From the NCBI GenBank assembly GCA_050256555.1, contig JBBWWC010000090.1:1-16630 (forward strand): a stretch of 16,630 bases of DNA, in the 5' to 3' direction. Below the pieces are notes generated by a model that was not told the DNA's origin, searched no databases, and worked only from the letters and a program-made list of their open reading frames with translations. Of this stretch, positions 1-6,591 are shown piece after piece. Source of the stretch: UBA1146 sp050256555. Its GTDB lineage: Bacteria; Planctomycetota; UBA8108; UBA1146. How positions within the stretch are numbered: the first letter of the stretch is position 1; the number at the start of each line of letters is the position of its first letter. The position numbers and the translations under genes were made by a program.

Positions 1-543
1 AACATAGAAATCTGGGTGTCCATCAGAATGCGCTGGACCGTGATCTCCATGCAAGTGGATTGAGTTTTCAACCGACGTATGATTGGCGAATCGAAGAACA
101 TTTGGTTCCCCTTGTCGAGCCAGGAACGTTGGCCCAGGAAAGCTCGCCATGGTTTCTGAATTGGTACCGGGCTTGCCGCGATAGGCAAACACTGGCGTGT
201 CGATGCCCGGGAAAAACTGCCAGGTTCCCTCGACGGACTCCATCTCCCAGTACTTCTCGTCGAAACGATCCCAGTCCGACAGATGAGCCGGATGGTCCGG
301 ATAATACTCAGGGGCAATCCCATGATAAACACCATCAGAACCAACCTTGGCCTCATCGCTGCCAGGTGCGGGACTGATCGAATCAGATTTGCCGATCACC
401 GGAGGCTTGAAAAATGGCTGGGTGAATCGCTGATAGCCAAACATTCCGCCTTCAGCACGGTTGGTGCCAAGAAAAGGACTCGCTGCACCCATTGCACCTG
501 CAGCGAAAACTCCACGAAGTAGATCCCGACGATTAATAGACAT
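1..543 (-). CDS. Multicopper oxidase, N-terminal part (runs off left edge)
   Basis: The first 181 residues are visible; the frame stays open to the window edge. The protein starts with a twin-arginine signal (INRRDLLRGVFAAGAMGAA), so it is probably exported folded through Tat. Near residues 119-134 a cupredoxin-like stretch FPGPTFLARQGE appears, followed by NHTSVENSIHLHGDHGP and SDGHP. The His-x-His-Gly pair is the first type 2/type 3 copper-binding motif of multicopper oxidases, and the following DGxP resembles CotA, bilirubin-oxidase and phenoxazinone-synthase-like members. The remaining copper motifs lie outside the window, so catalytic completeness cannot be judged. The ATG is supported by a GAGG five bases upstream. 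Substrate (phenolic, metal or other) is unknown. The family call is firm; the sub-family is not. Confidence 0.88.
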   Translation of the reverse strand, partial: MSINRRDLLRGVFAAGAMGAASPFLGTNRAEGGMFGYQRFTQPFFKPPVIGKSDSISPAPGSDEAKVGSDGVYHGIAPEYYPDHPAHLSDWDRFDEKYWEMESVEGTWQFFPGIDTPVFAYRGKPGTNSETMASFPGPTFLARQGEPNVLRFANHTSVENSIHLHGDHGPAHSDGHPDFYV

Positions 544-558
544 AAAAACCTCAAGTTC

Positions 559-573
559 TTTAACGTGGTTAAA
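559..573 (-). promoter_or_regulatory. Perfect dyad TTTAAC-GTG-GTTAAA just upstream of the oxidase
   Basis: Two 6-bp arms separated by GTG, lying 16-30 bases upstream of the multicopper oxidase ATG. Such a placement would suit an operator or a short leader hairpin covering the region just before the ribosome binding site. The arms are AT-rich, so hairpin stability is modest and a DNA-binding site is the more natural reading. Function is inferred from position only. Confidence 0.35.
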
Positions 574-771
574 AAGTCACAACAGAAAATAGAAGCCCAA
601 GCACATGGATCGACAAATCGAACTTCTCATACAAAACAGGCACAAAAATGAGACCTAAATAGTCACGAACTCAATTTCATGAGCCATATTGGAACAGATG
701 GAGTTCACAAATCCAGACCATTGCAATCGATGCGAGAAGATCGACAAATATGTCGACAGATATGGCTAGAA

Positions 772-801
772 AGATGTCGGGAGATGTCGAGAGATATCGA
801 T
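772..801. repeat. Three tandem 10-bp repeats (AGATGTCGNN)
   Basis: Units AGATGTCGGG, AGATGTCGAG and AGATATCGAT follow each other without gaps; related TGTCGACAGATAT and GATCGACAAATA strings lie just before (741-762). The 10-bp spacing places each unit on about the same face of the helix, as in tandem protein-binding sites. No protein is known to bind here. Confidence 0.4.
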
Positions 802-851
802 ATTGCTAGCTTCGAGAACCGCCGGTTTTTACTGCATGATCAAAGAAAGAA

Positions 852-1415
852 TTACTTCAATGGATAACCCTGCTTATCAAGTATCGACAAGACAGCGGCG
901 CCATGAGTAGAAACTTTGATATCCTTATCGACAAATCTCAATTTACCTTCTGGCCCGAAAAAGAATGTGTGCCTTTTTGAAAGACCAAAGGCGCGGTCAA
1001 CACCAAAGGCTTTCGCTGCTTTACGATCCGGGTCAGCAAGAATCGGAAAAGGCAGCTTTAATTCTTCGGCGAACTTTTTGTTCTGCTCGATAGAATCGCA
1101 GGAAACAACAAAGACTTTCACTCGATACTTCAGCATTGCTTCGGCACTGTCCCGCAGCGCCTTACATTCGGCTGTTCAGCCCGGAGTAAAAGATTTAGGG
1201 ATCCAGGCAATCACCAGGCCATCCCCATCAGCAATGATCTTCCTGAAGGAGTGATTCTCACCATCCGATCCGACCAAGATCAAGTCAGGAACCAGATCCC
1301 CCACTGCCAACGAAGGATTTCCAGAGGCGCCCATGGCAAATATGTTTGCTAAAATACCAATAACAACTACCCCTCCCAGCAGCGTTGCAATTCGAGATGC
1401 GCGATTCTTAATCAT
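852..1415 (-). CDS. Selenocysteine-containing peroxiredoxin (AhpC/TSA, PrxQ/BCP-like), UGA read as Sec80
   Basis: One 187-residue frame interrupted only by a TGA at 1176-1178. Residues 1-35 form a signal peptide or membrane anchor (MIKNRASRIATLLGG then a hydrophobic run), placing the enzyme outside the membrane. The thioredoxin-fold follows: GDLVPDL near 40, WIPKSFTPG at 71-79, then U80-TAEC84-KALRDS. In PrxQ/BCP-like peroxiredoxins the codon at position 80 encodes the peroxidatic cysteine, and C84 is placed to act as the resolving thiol. The downstream half is intact (VVSCDS, KLPFPILADPDRKAAKAFGV, FFFGPEGKLRF), which argues against decay. A hairpin with SECIS geometry follows the UGA. The expected role is reduction of hydroperoxides with a selenenylated intermediate. 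The ATG overlaps the preceding gene's stop (ATGA), so the genes are probably translationally coupled. Alternatives are a sequencing error (TGC to TGA) or a recent nonsense mutation. Sec-insertion genes are not in this window. Confidence 0.82.
1140..1178 (-). promoter_or_regulatory. Candidate bacterial SECIS element downstream of the UGA
   Basis: In the mRNA the UGA (1178-1176) is followed by 14 bases and then a 7-bp stem: GGCGCUG pairs with CAGUGCC, one pair being G-U, around the five-base loop CGGGA (1161-1143). From UGA to the loop is 21 nt. Published bacterial SECIS models ask for a short stem-loop roughly 16-37 nt after the UGA with a G in the first bases of the loop, and this fits. A second outer stem, UGU with GCA across a small internal loop, can extend it. 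SelB would bind the loop. The hairpin lies in coding sequence, so some pairing could be chance; its exact position is the argument. Confidence 0.72.
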
Positions 1416-1906
1416 GAGTCATCTCGATAGGTGCCATCGGTGACGAAATCGCCTTCTGCAACACCATTCCCTGGCCATAATAATAAAATTGCAAATGCAT
1501 GCATTAACGAACCGAAACAATAAACCGGCTCAGCGAACAGATACGCATTTACCGCCCAAAACATACCCCCCGACTGGCAAACGGCAACAATGCCAACAAT
1601 GCCGATCCATATCTTTTGGAATTGAGGGATACTAGAACACTGTTCCAACATACCGCCGAATCGAATTTTGCCAAACACAACCGCTAGCAAGCCAATCACA
1701 CTGATCAAAATATTAGAAACAAGCAGTGGCTCCAGATCGACCGGCTCCTGAAAAGGCTCCAACACAAACGCGACAACAAACCCAGCCACGAAAGTCACCG
1801 AAGCACAAACAAAGATTGTGACCTTTAGCACCCTTTGCAAGTTCTTCATATGGTCTGTCGGTGGATCCTGTGCCTCTAGATCAGACTCCTTACGAACATA
1901 GGTCAT
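1412..1906 (-). CDS. Small four-helix membrane protein, unknown family
   Basis: A 164-residue protein with a polar N-terminus (residues 1-25) and four likely membrane helices at about 27-49, 60-79, 99-119 and 127-145, ending in a short acidic tail. I do not recognise the family. A GAGG lies six bases before the ATG, supporting this start. It begins one base after the Nudix stop, and its own TGA overlaps the ATG of the peroxiredoxin. Expression is therefore probably linked to the selenoperoxiredoxin, itself membrane-anchored or exported. A shared role in envelope redox chemistry is a guess. Cysteines at about 34, 90, 110 and 130 are present but form no known motif. Confidence 0.75.
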   Translation of the reverse strand: MTYVRKESDLEAQDPPTDHMKNLQRVLKVTIFVCASVTFVAGFVVAFVLEPFQEPVDLEPLLVSNILISVIGLLAVVFGKIRFGGMLEQCSSIPQFQKIWIGIVGIVAVCQSGGMFWAVNAYLFAEPVYCFGSLMHAFAILLLWPGNGVAEGDFVTDGTYRDDS

Positions 1907-1907
1907 C

Positions 1908-2516
1908 TCAGCCCTCTTTCAACAATGCAATGCGCGCCAACCGGATCACAGACTCATCGGTATCGATCAGCCCTAGCTCATCCATAGAATACCAACAAAG
2001 CGCCGTCGACTCATCGCTCATTTGCGGTATCGATCCTGCTGGAGCTTCCGCTACGAATCTGGCATCTAGATGCAGATGTTCAGGCTCGACTCCATGTTCC
2101 GGGATCAGGTGGATATCGAAATCGACAATCATTGCATCGATCAGAAGACCAGCGACACCCGACTCTTCTACAGCTTCTCTCCACGCAACGTGTGGCAAAT
2201 TGCCATCGCCATCGCAATGGCCGCCAAACTGCAGCCATCTATTCAGTTTCGCATGGTGATGGAGTAACACTTTGGTTCGTGTGTGATCGACCACAATCGC
2301 AGAAGCTGTGAGATGGCCTGGCTTGCATGTTCTGAAAAGGGCATCGGTGTTTTTTTGACAGAAACGCAGAACTCGATGCTTCTCCTCTGCTTGCGCGATA
2401 CTAGATGGTTGATAGCCATCGATAAGACGCATTGCGTATGAAAGATCGCACACCTCGGACAGACCCGGATGACCCGAACTCCAAAACATGGAATTTCCCA
2501 AGCCCCCACCTTTCAT
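1908..2516 (-). CDS. Nudix hydrolase
   Basis: A 202-residue protein carrying the Nudix box in the form GGHCDGDGN...WREAVEESGV near residues 97-120. The REx2EExG core that binds the divalent metals is intact. The first glutamate of the classical box is a glycine here, in the GGHxDGD variant seen in a well-populated Nudix subgroup. It would hydrolyse a nucleoside-diphosphate-linked substrate that I cannot name. The start is uncertain. The first ATG has no good ribosome binding site; ATG codons at residues 10 and 29 are alternatives, and homologues I recall begin near residue 29 (MRLIDGY). It lies 14 bases after the proline dehydrogenase stop and one base before the membrane protein, so it is an operon member. 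Confidence 0.85.
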   Translation of the reverse strand: MKGGGLGNSMFWSSGHPGLSEVCDLSYAMRLIDGYQPSSIAQAEEKHRVLRFCQKNTDALFRTCKPGHLTASAIVVDHTRTKVLLHHHAKLNRWLQFGGHCDGDGNLPHVAWREAVEESGVAGLLIDAMIVDFDIHLIPEHGVEPEHLHLDARFVAEAPAGSIPQMSDESTALCWYSMDELGLIDTDESVIRLARIALLKEG

Positions 2517-2530
2517 TCCGGAGCGTGGCC

Positions 2531-3469
2531 CTAGAACGGCAGCAAGTTCCTGACTACGTGTCCGGCGATTTTCGGGTTCTCACGCAACCGACGACTTGAA
2601 TACGCATACCATTCTTCGCCGAAAGGAACATAAACACGCAGGGGATGGCCATCAGAGACCAGCTGCCCTCTCATCCGTTCGGTGACACCGAGAAGCATTT
2701 GAAATTCGTAGCGATCCTTTGGAACCTCGTACTTTTGAATTAAATCGAGTGCCGCTTCTACCAGATGGGCATCATGAGTCGCAATGCCAACCCTTGAGGC
2801 ACCTTTGCGAAAAAGGTGCTCCAGTGTTTTCTTGAAAGAATCCTGCACCTCTTCAAAGCCTTGAAACGCAAGGTTTTCTGGCTCGATATAGATGCCCTTG
2901 CAAACTCTGAGGTTGGTGTCGCCCTCTTCCAGTAGCTCGAGAACATCCTTCGTGGTGCTGCGCAGATAGGCTTGCACAACACCACCAACACGATCGCTTC
3001 CTGTTCGTAACTTTCGATATAAATTCAGAGTCGTCCGTGTCACGCTGGAGTCTTCCATATCCATACGCACAAACGAATCGTGAAGCTCGGCTGTTTGCAT
3101 CAACCGTCTGACAATTGACTCACAAAGAGCCGGGTCAAACCGCAACCCCAGCATCGAAAGCTTGACCGAAATATTCGCATCAAGATTTTTTTCGTCGATC
3201 TGTTGAAGCGCTTGTTGATAGATTTTTTCGCCCTTTAACGCCTGTTCTTCAGCTATCGAATCTTCTCCGAGAACATCGAGCGTGGCTCTCATTCCCCCGG
3301 CGTTGAGCTTTTCAACACACTCCAGAGCCTGTTGAAGTGTCGTTCCGGCAATATACTTGCGGGAGACTTTCCAGACGAGGGAACGAGGGACCAGCGGTAG
3401 AAGTGCAACAATGGCTCGGTTGATCAAGAATCCCTTTCCGACAGACCCATGAAAGAGGAGAGCTTTCAT
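2531..3469 (-). CDS. Proline dehydrogenase (FAD-dependent), monofunctional
   Basis: About 312 residues. It oxidises proline to pyrroline-5-carboxylate, passing electrons through FAD to the quinone pool at the membrane. Diagnostic parts are the barrel strand ANISVKLSMLGLRFD, the acidic FVRMDMEDSSV, the VVQAYLRST strand, LRVCKGIYIEP, VGIATHDAHLV, YEFQMLLGV and the C-terminal YAYSSRRLREN (about 289-298). The paired arginines and glutamate of that last motif bind the substrate carboxylate and amine. The ATG at 3469 is chosen over a GTG three codons earlier because GTGGGGTGT precedes it. No pyrroline-5-carboxylate dehydrogenase is next to it, unlike the fused PutA arrangement. It is the first gene of a compact run with the Nudix, membrane and selenoperoxiredoxin genes. 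Confidence 0.9.
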   Translation of the reverse strand: MKALLFHGSVGKGFLINRAIVALLPLVPRSLVWKVSRKYIAGTTLQQALECVEKLNAGGMRATLDVLGEDSIAEEQALKGEKIYQQALQQIDEKNLDANISVKLSMLGLRFDPALCESIVRRLMQTAELHDSFVRMDMEDSSVTRTTLNLYRKLRTGSDRVGGVVQAYLRSTTKDVLELLEEGDTNLRVCKGIYIEPENLAFQGFEEVQDSFKKTLEHLFRKGASRVGIATHDAHLVEAALDLIQKYEVPKDRYEFQMLLGVTERMRGQLVSDGHPLRVYVPFGEEWYAYSSRRLRENPKIAGHVVRNLLPF

Positions 3470-3492
3470 ACACCCCACGCCTTAAGCATACT

Positions 3493-3978
3493 GTGGCAGA
3501 TCCCACGTTGGGAGCGATAGAAAGTGGAGACAAGTTGCTCAACAGCCCCTCCGAATCTCCCGAGATCCCTGCCCCTCTCGAAGCTCGAAGGGGCTTCACC
3601 GAGATATTGGTGGCCAGCTGGCTTACGATTCGTGGCCTGCTATGGCTTACAGAGGCTCTGTTTTTTCAAGAAGCGGGTCTTTCCTGGCATGCATCGCTGG
3701 TCGACGGACTGCTCGGCATTTTCTGTATATCCCTCGCTACTCAGCTATGGCTCGGCATTGCAGGGGTCTGGATCCCGATCCTTCTCATGCTAATAATGCA
3801 TCTGGCCATCCATATTCATCGCTGGGCCATCATTGATGCTCCCGGCTGGTGGGCCATTTCCACCTCAGAACGGATTCAGGTCATCTTTGAAAGCGGTGTC
3901 GTTCTATTGCTCATTCACGGCGTGATTCTTGCGATGATTTCCAAAAAAGCAGATAGTGACCCAAAAGCGATATCTTAA
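3493..3978 (+). CDS. Small integral membrane protein, unknown function
   Basis: Up to 161 residues, with a Pro/Ser/Glu-rich N-terminus (1-33) and four probable membrane helices near 38-58, 66-86, 88-108 and 130-150. The third helix continues into a His-rich end, MHLAIHIHRW. I do not recognise the family. The start is uncertain. The GTG at 3493 has no clear ribosome binding site and leaves only 23 bases to the divergent proline dehydrogenase start. A TTG at 3535 follows GGAG by five bases and would remove 14 residues. It ends 76 bases before the esterase gene, which has its own promoter-like sequence. Confidence 0.65.
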   Translation: MADPTLGAIESGDKLLNSPSESPEIPAPLEARRGFTEILVASWLTIRGLLWLTEALFFQEAGLSWHASLVDGLLGIFCISLATQLWLGIAGVWIPILLMLIMHLAIHIHRWAIIDAPGWWAISTSERIQVIFESGVVLLLIHGVILAMISKKADSDPKAIS

Positions 3979-3991
3979 AGCAATCATCGAA

Positions 3992-4022
3992 TCTGGTGGC
4001 CTCGCCAGACAACCGCTATAAT
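3992..4022 (+). promoter_or_regulatory. Candidate -10 box with overlapping dyad, upstream of the esterase
   Basis: A perfect TATAAT lies at 4017-4022, 32 bases before the esterase ATG. No good -35 hexamer lies 16-18 bases upstream. Instead there is an inverted repeat at 3992-4009, TCTGGTG paired with CGCCAGA around GCCT, in the position where an activator or repressor could act. Read as a promoter that may need a regulator; inference from sequence only. Confidence 0.4.
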
Positions 4023-4054
4023 GGTCAATATATCGACGAAGGAGGTGGTCGATC

Positions 4055-5206
4055 ATGAAGATATCGAACTGCCTGGCTTTACTCACGCTGCTGCTTTATT
4101 GCTGCTTTCCAACTCTTCTGCAATCCCAGGTCATAGAAAACGTCGATGCTGGCCGAGGCCCAGTGACGGTCCAGGTCTCAACAAACTACAATCCGAACAA
4201 CCCCGCTCCACTACTCATCCTTCTTCACGGAAGAGCCTGGAGCGGCGAGTCGATGGAAAACTTCTTCGACTTTACAGTAGAAGCCAATCAAAGAGGCTAC
4301 ATCTACTGCTATCCCGATGGCATGGCCTCGTTCACTGGAATCCGCTACTGGAATGCTACCGATGCCTGTTGCTGTCAGGGATTTCCGTTCACGTCCTGCG
4401 AAGACGATATCGGGTATCTGACCGAGCTCATCGCTGTGCTCCAGAACACTTACAACATCCAACCCGATAGCGTCCATCTTGTCGGTCACTCCAACGGCGC
4501 TTTCATGTCCCATCGGATGGCCTGTGAAAAACCTGAACTCCTCGCCTCCATCGTAACGATTTCAGGGATGACTTGGAGCGATCCGACCATCTGCAACCCC
4601 AGCGAACCGACCCCCGTCCTTCAGGTCCACGGCGAGCTGGATCCGATCATTCTCTATAATGGCGGCATACTCGGTCTCGGTGTCTATCCATCGGCTGAGG
4701 AAACATGCCAACAGTGGGCCGCCCTCAATGGCTGCGATCCCATCGGTCAAAGCCTTGCGCCTCTGGATCTGAGTAATTCCGCAGCAGGAGCCGAAACAGA
4801 AGTGTTACGCTGGGCTTCAGGATGCTCACCAGGCAGCCCGGTAGAGCTCTGGTCGATGGGACAATCAGGACATCTTCCCAACTTCAACGATCAGTTTCGC
4901 ACCATGGTTTTTGATTTCATGGAGAGTCACGCCGGCCCATCAACAAGCTTCATCCGTGGAGATACCAACGGTGACGCTGCGCTTGACCTGGCTGATGTTA
5001 TTCAGGTACTGCAATTTCTATTCAATGGCGGGCCGCTCGACTGCATCGAATCAGGCAATAGCAACAGCGATGGAAGTGTAGACCTCTCAGACGCCATCCA
5101 CTTATTGCTGCATCTCTTCTCGGGAGGCACCCCCCCCGACAGTCCGCATCCACTTTGTGGAGATGGCCCGGTCTTTACTGAATGCGCTGCAGACAACTGT
5201 CCATGA
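4055..5206 (+). CDS. Secreted PHB-depolymerase/feruloyl-esterase-like hydrolase with dockerin-like C-terminus
   Basis: A 383-residue protein. Residues 1-25 are a signal peptide ending LLQSQ. Residues 40-290 form an alpha/beta-hydrolase of the LpqC/PHB-depolymerase type: LLHGR (oxyanion side, 55-59), nucleophile Ser146 in GHSNGAF, Asp196 in HGELDPI and His273 in SGHLP make a complete triad. A Cys-rich loop, CCCQGFPFTSCEDD (105-118), sits before the nucleophile. Residues 299-383 hold two EF-hand-like calcium loops (DTNGDAALDLAD and NSNSDGSVDLSD) with helix-like VIQVLQFLF and AIHLLLHLF, then a Cys cap (CGDGP...CAADNC). This cassette is typical of extracellular planctomycete proteins and may serve anchoring or export. 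The ATG follows AAGGAGG by nine bases. The ester substrate is unknown: polymer, hemicellulose ester or other. Confidence 0.85.
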   Translation: MKISNCLALLTLLLYCCFPTLLQSQVIENVDAGRGPVTVQVSTNYNPNNPAPLLILLHGRAWSGESMENFFDFTVEANQRGYIYCYPDGMASFTGIRYWNATDACCCQGFPFTSCEDDIGYLTELIAVLQNTYNIQPDSVHLVGHSNGAFMSHRMACEKPELLASIVTISGMTWSDPTICNPSEPTPVLQVHGELDPIILYNGGILGLGVYPSAEETCQQWAALNGCDPIGQSLAPLDLSNSAAGAETEVLRWASGCSPGSPVELWSMGQSGHLPNFNDQFRTMVFDFMESHAGPSTSFIRGDTNGDAALDLADVIQVLQFLFNGGPLDCIESGNSNSDGSVDLSDAIHLLLHLFSGGTPPDSPHPLCGDGPVFTECAADNCP

Positions 5207-5222
5207 GGGCTTTGTGGTCGTT

Positions 5223-5918
5223 CTAGAGACGAACTTCGACGCGGTTTTCCGAATGTGTGCCATCTGTCATCTCGGGAATCTCGATGCCAGCAGCGACAGA
5301 GCCGAGAAAAAAGAGAGCTCGCGCCTCACCAGGAACTTCCTGTGACCAATGTACCGCTGAAGTTTCTCCCGTGACCAGCTTTCGCAGAGCATCGATAGGA
5401 AGAGCCAGTAGCGGTTCCCGCTTGAGTAATGCGGTGGTCACCTCGATCGGGTTGCGATGGGGCACCTGTCCTGAATCTCGATCATGCCGGACTCGCGCCA
5501 CCCAATCCTCCTTGGCGATATGCTCAACCAAATCACCAAGACTATGTGCTTTTTCAAACGGATCATCGCCACCATCTGCATTGCGCCAGCTGCTACTAAA
5601 CATCAACCCGATGCCAAATAACGCATGAGCCCATTCTGAGCCACGAAGACGAGACGGCACCGAAAAGGGATCTTCTTCACCCGCCTCATCCCCGGAGATT
5701 AAATCATCGCAAAGGTGCTCGAGAAGAAGATCGAAAACTGGGGCTTCTTGGGCAAGAACCGCACCGGAACGAAGTCCATCTTCAGACTCAAACCAGCGCC
5801 ACAAACGCCGAATACGATCCTGCCCGAGTCGTTCCAGCAAAAAGGATGCATCGTCGAGTCCAAGAAATCTCATCCAGCTCTCATCAACAAAGGGAAAGGG
5901 GATCGTTTTCTTGTTCAC
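5223..5918 (-). CDS. Hypothetical cytoplasmic protein, unrecognised family
   Basis: I do not recognise this protein. It has about 231 residues, is acidic, has no membrane helix or signal, and is rich in Trp (RRLWRWFES, SEWAHALF, SSSWRN). The frame could begin at an ATG at 5942, but GGAGG at 5930-5926 followed seven bases later by GTG at 5918 makes that GTG the better start (VNKKTIPFPFVDESW). It faces the esterase gene tail to tail with only 16 bases between the stops. Upstream, 200 bases separate it from the acetyltransferase. The uninterrupted 230-codon frame and the well-placed ribosome binding site support a real gene. Confidence 0.65.
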   Translation of the reverse strand: MNKKTIPFPFVDESWMRFLGLDDASFLLERLGQDRIRRLWRWFESEDGLRSGAVLAQEAPVFDLLLEHLCDDLISGDEAGEEDPFSVPSRLRGSEWAHALFGIGLMFSSSWRNADGGDDPFEKAHSLGDLVEHIAKEDWVARVRHDRDSGQVPHRNPIEVTTALLKREPLLALPIDALRKLVTGETSAVHWSQEVPGEARALFFLGSVAAGIEIPEMTDGTHSENRVEVRL

Positions 5919-6120
5919 TTCGGAACCTCCTGCTAAAAACATCTCGCATGATCGATAGGGCCACTCAAGGCCTCATCATCCATCGCCAAAAGGGCCTGGG
6001 AAAGCAGAACTTAATGATCTGGGAAAATCCGATATATCGCGAGTGGTCGCCGGTGACGGCACTACCAGGAACGGTCCCTTAGGCACCCACACACCTGGCC
6101 ATCGATGAGTTCGGCTCTGC

Positions 6121-6591
6121 TCAGCCGAGCGGTTTCACCAGCATCAGACAGGGGTTCGACGGCTGCCACAATTTGGGGAAAACCTCCAGCGGTACGAATC
6201 CCATCGTCCGATAGAAGGCTAGAGTTCTGGCGTAATGCTCGTTATCAGCCTCGGGAGAAATCGTTTTCACCTGGATCAGAGTGACACCATCTGTGGCCAG
6301 ATGCTCCTCCACCTTTACCTGAAGCCAACGGCCGATGCCGCGTCGATGATGAGTAGGAAGGATTCCGACACAGTACACTTCCGCAGATTCTGGGAAATGG
6401 CGCTCGACCATTAAAAATCCCACCGGGTCCGCTCCGTCGAGAGCCAGAAAGGTGGGTTTGCTCCTGGCAGCTTCGACATACTCAAGCAATGACTCTTCGA
6501 TACCAAACCACTCCGGGAGAGCACGCAGCACCTTCTCAACCTCGATAGCGCAGCCGGTTATCGGTCCCTGAATCGTGATCTTCTCAGTCAT
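6121..6591 (-). CDS. GNAT-family N-acetyltransferase
   Basis: A 156-residue protein of the Gcn5-related acetyltransferase fold. The acetyl-CoA pyrophosphate-binding motif A is VGILPTHHRRGIGRWLQVKVEEHL (about 85-108), with the RxxGxG-type loop HRRGIG. It is preceded by the strand FLALDGADPVGFLMVERHF and followed by the C-terminal HYARTLAFYRTMGFVPLE, the usual Tyr-bearing helix. The substrate amine cannot be read from sequence. The start ATG overlaps the yraN stop (ATGA) and has GGAGG four bases upstream, within the end of yraN, so the two are translationally coupled. The frame extends much further upstream, but only inside yraN. Confidence 0.85.
   Translation of the reverse strand: MTEKITIQGPITGCAIEVEKVLRALPEWFGIEESLLEYVEAARSKPTFLALDGADPVGFLMVERHFPESAEVYCVGILPTHHRRGIGRWLQVKVEEHLATDGVTLIQVKTISPEADNEHYARTLAFYRTMGFVPLEVFPKLWQPSNPCLMLVKPLG

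Larger units (their letters stand above)
544..851. other. AT-rich intergenic stretch upstream of the oxidase
   Basis: About 308 bases without a convincing gene, between the peroxiredoxin stop and the multicopper oxidase start. It should hold the oxidase promoter and the 3' end of the peroxiredoxin transcript. It contains an inverted repeat next to the oxidase start and a cluster of 10-bp direct repeats (both listed separately). I could not pick a convincing -35/-10 pair. A 62-codon plus-strand frame (679-867) has no recognisable domain and is not called. Confidence 0.5.

Noticed and set aside
812..836. AACC-GCC-GGTTTTT as a terminator near the peroxiredoxin end
   Set aside because: The stem is only 4 bp and the T-run is on the plus strand, where no gene ends.
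679..867. Plus-strand 62-codon frame as a small gene
   Set aside because: No ribosome binding site or domain; it lies in a repeat-rich intergenic stretch and overlaps the 3' end of the peroxiredoxin on the opposite strand.
852..1415. Peroxiredoxin as a frameshifted or decayed pseudogene
   Set aside because: Both halves are in the same frame, no other stop or lesion is seen, the single TGA replaces exactly the catalytic cysteine, and a SECIS-like hairpin follows. A single-base sequencing error remains possible and is stated.
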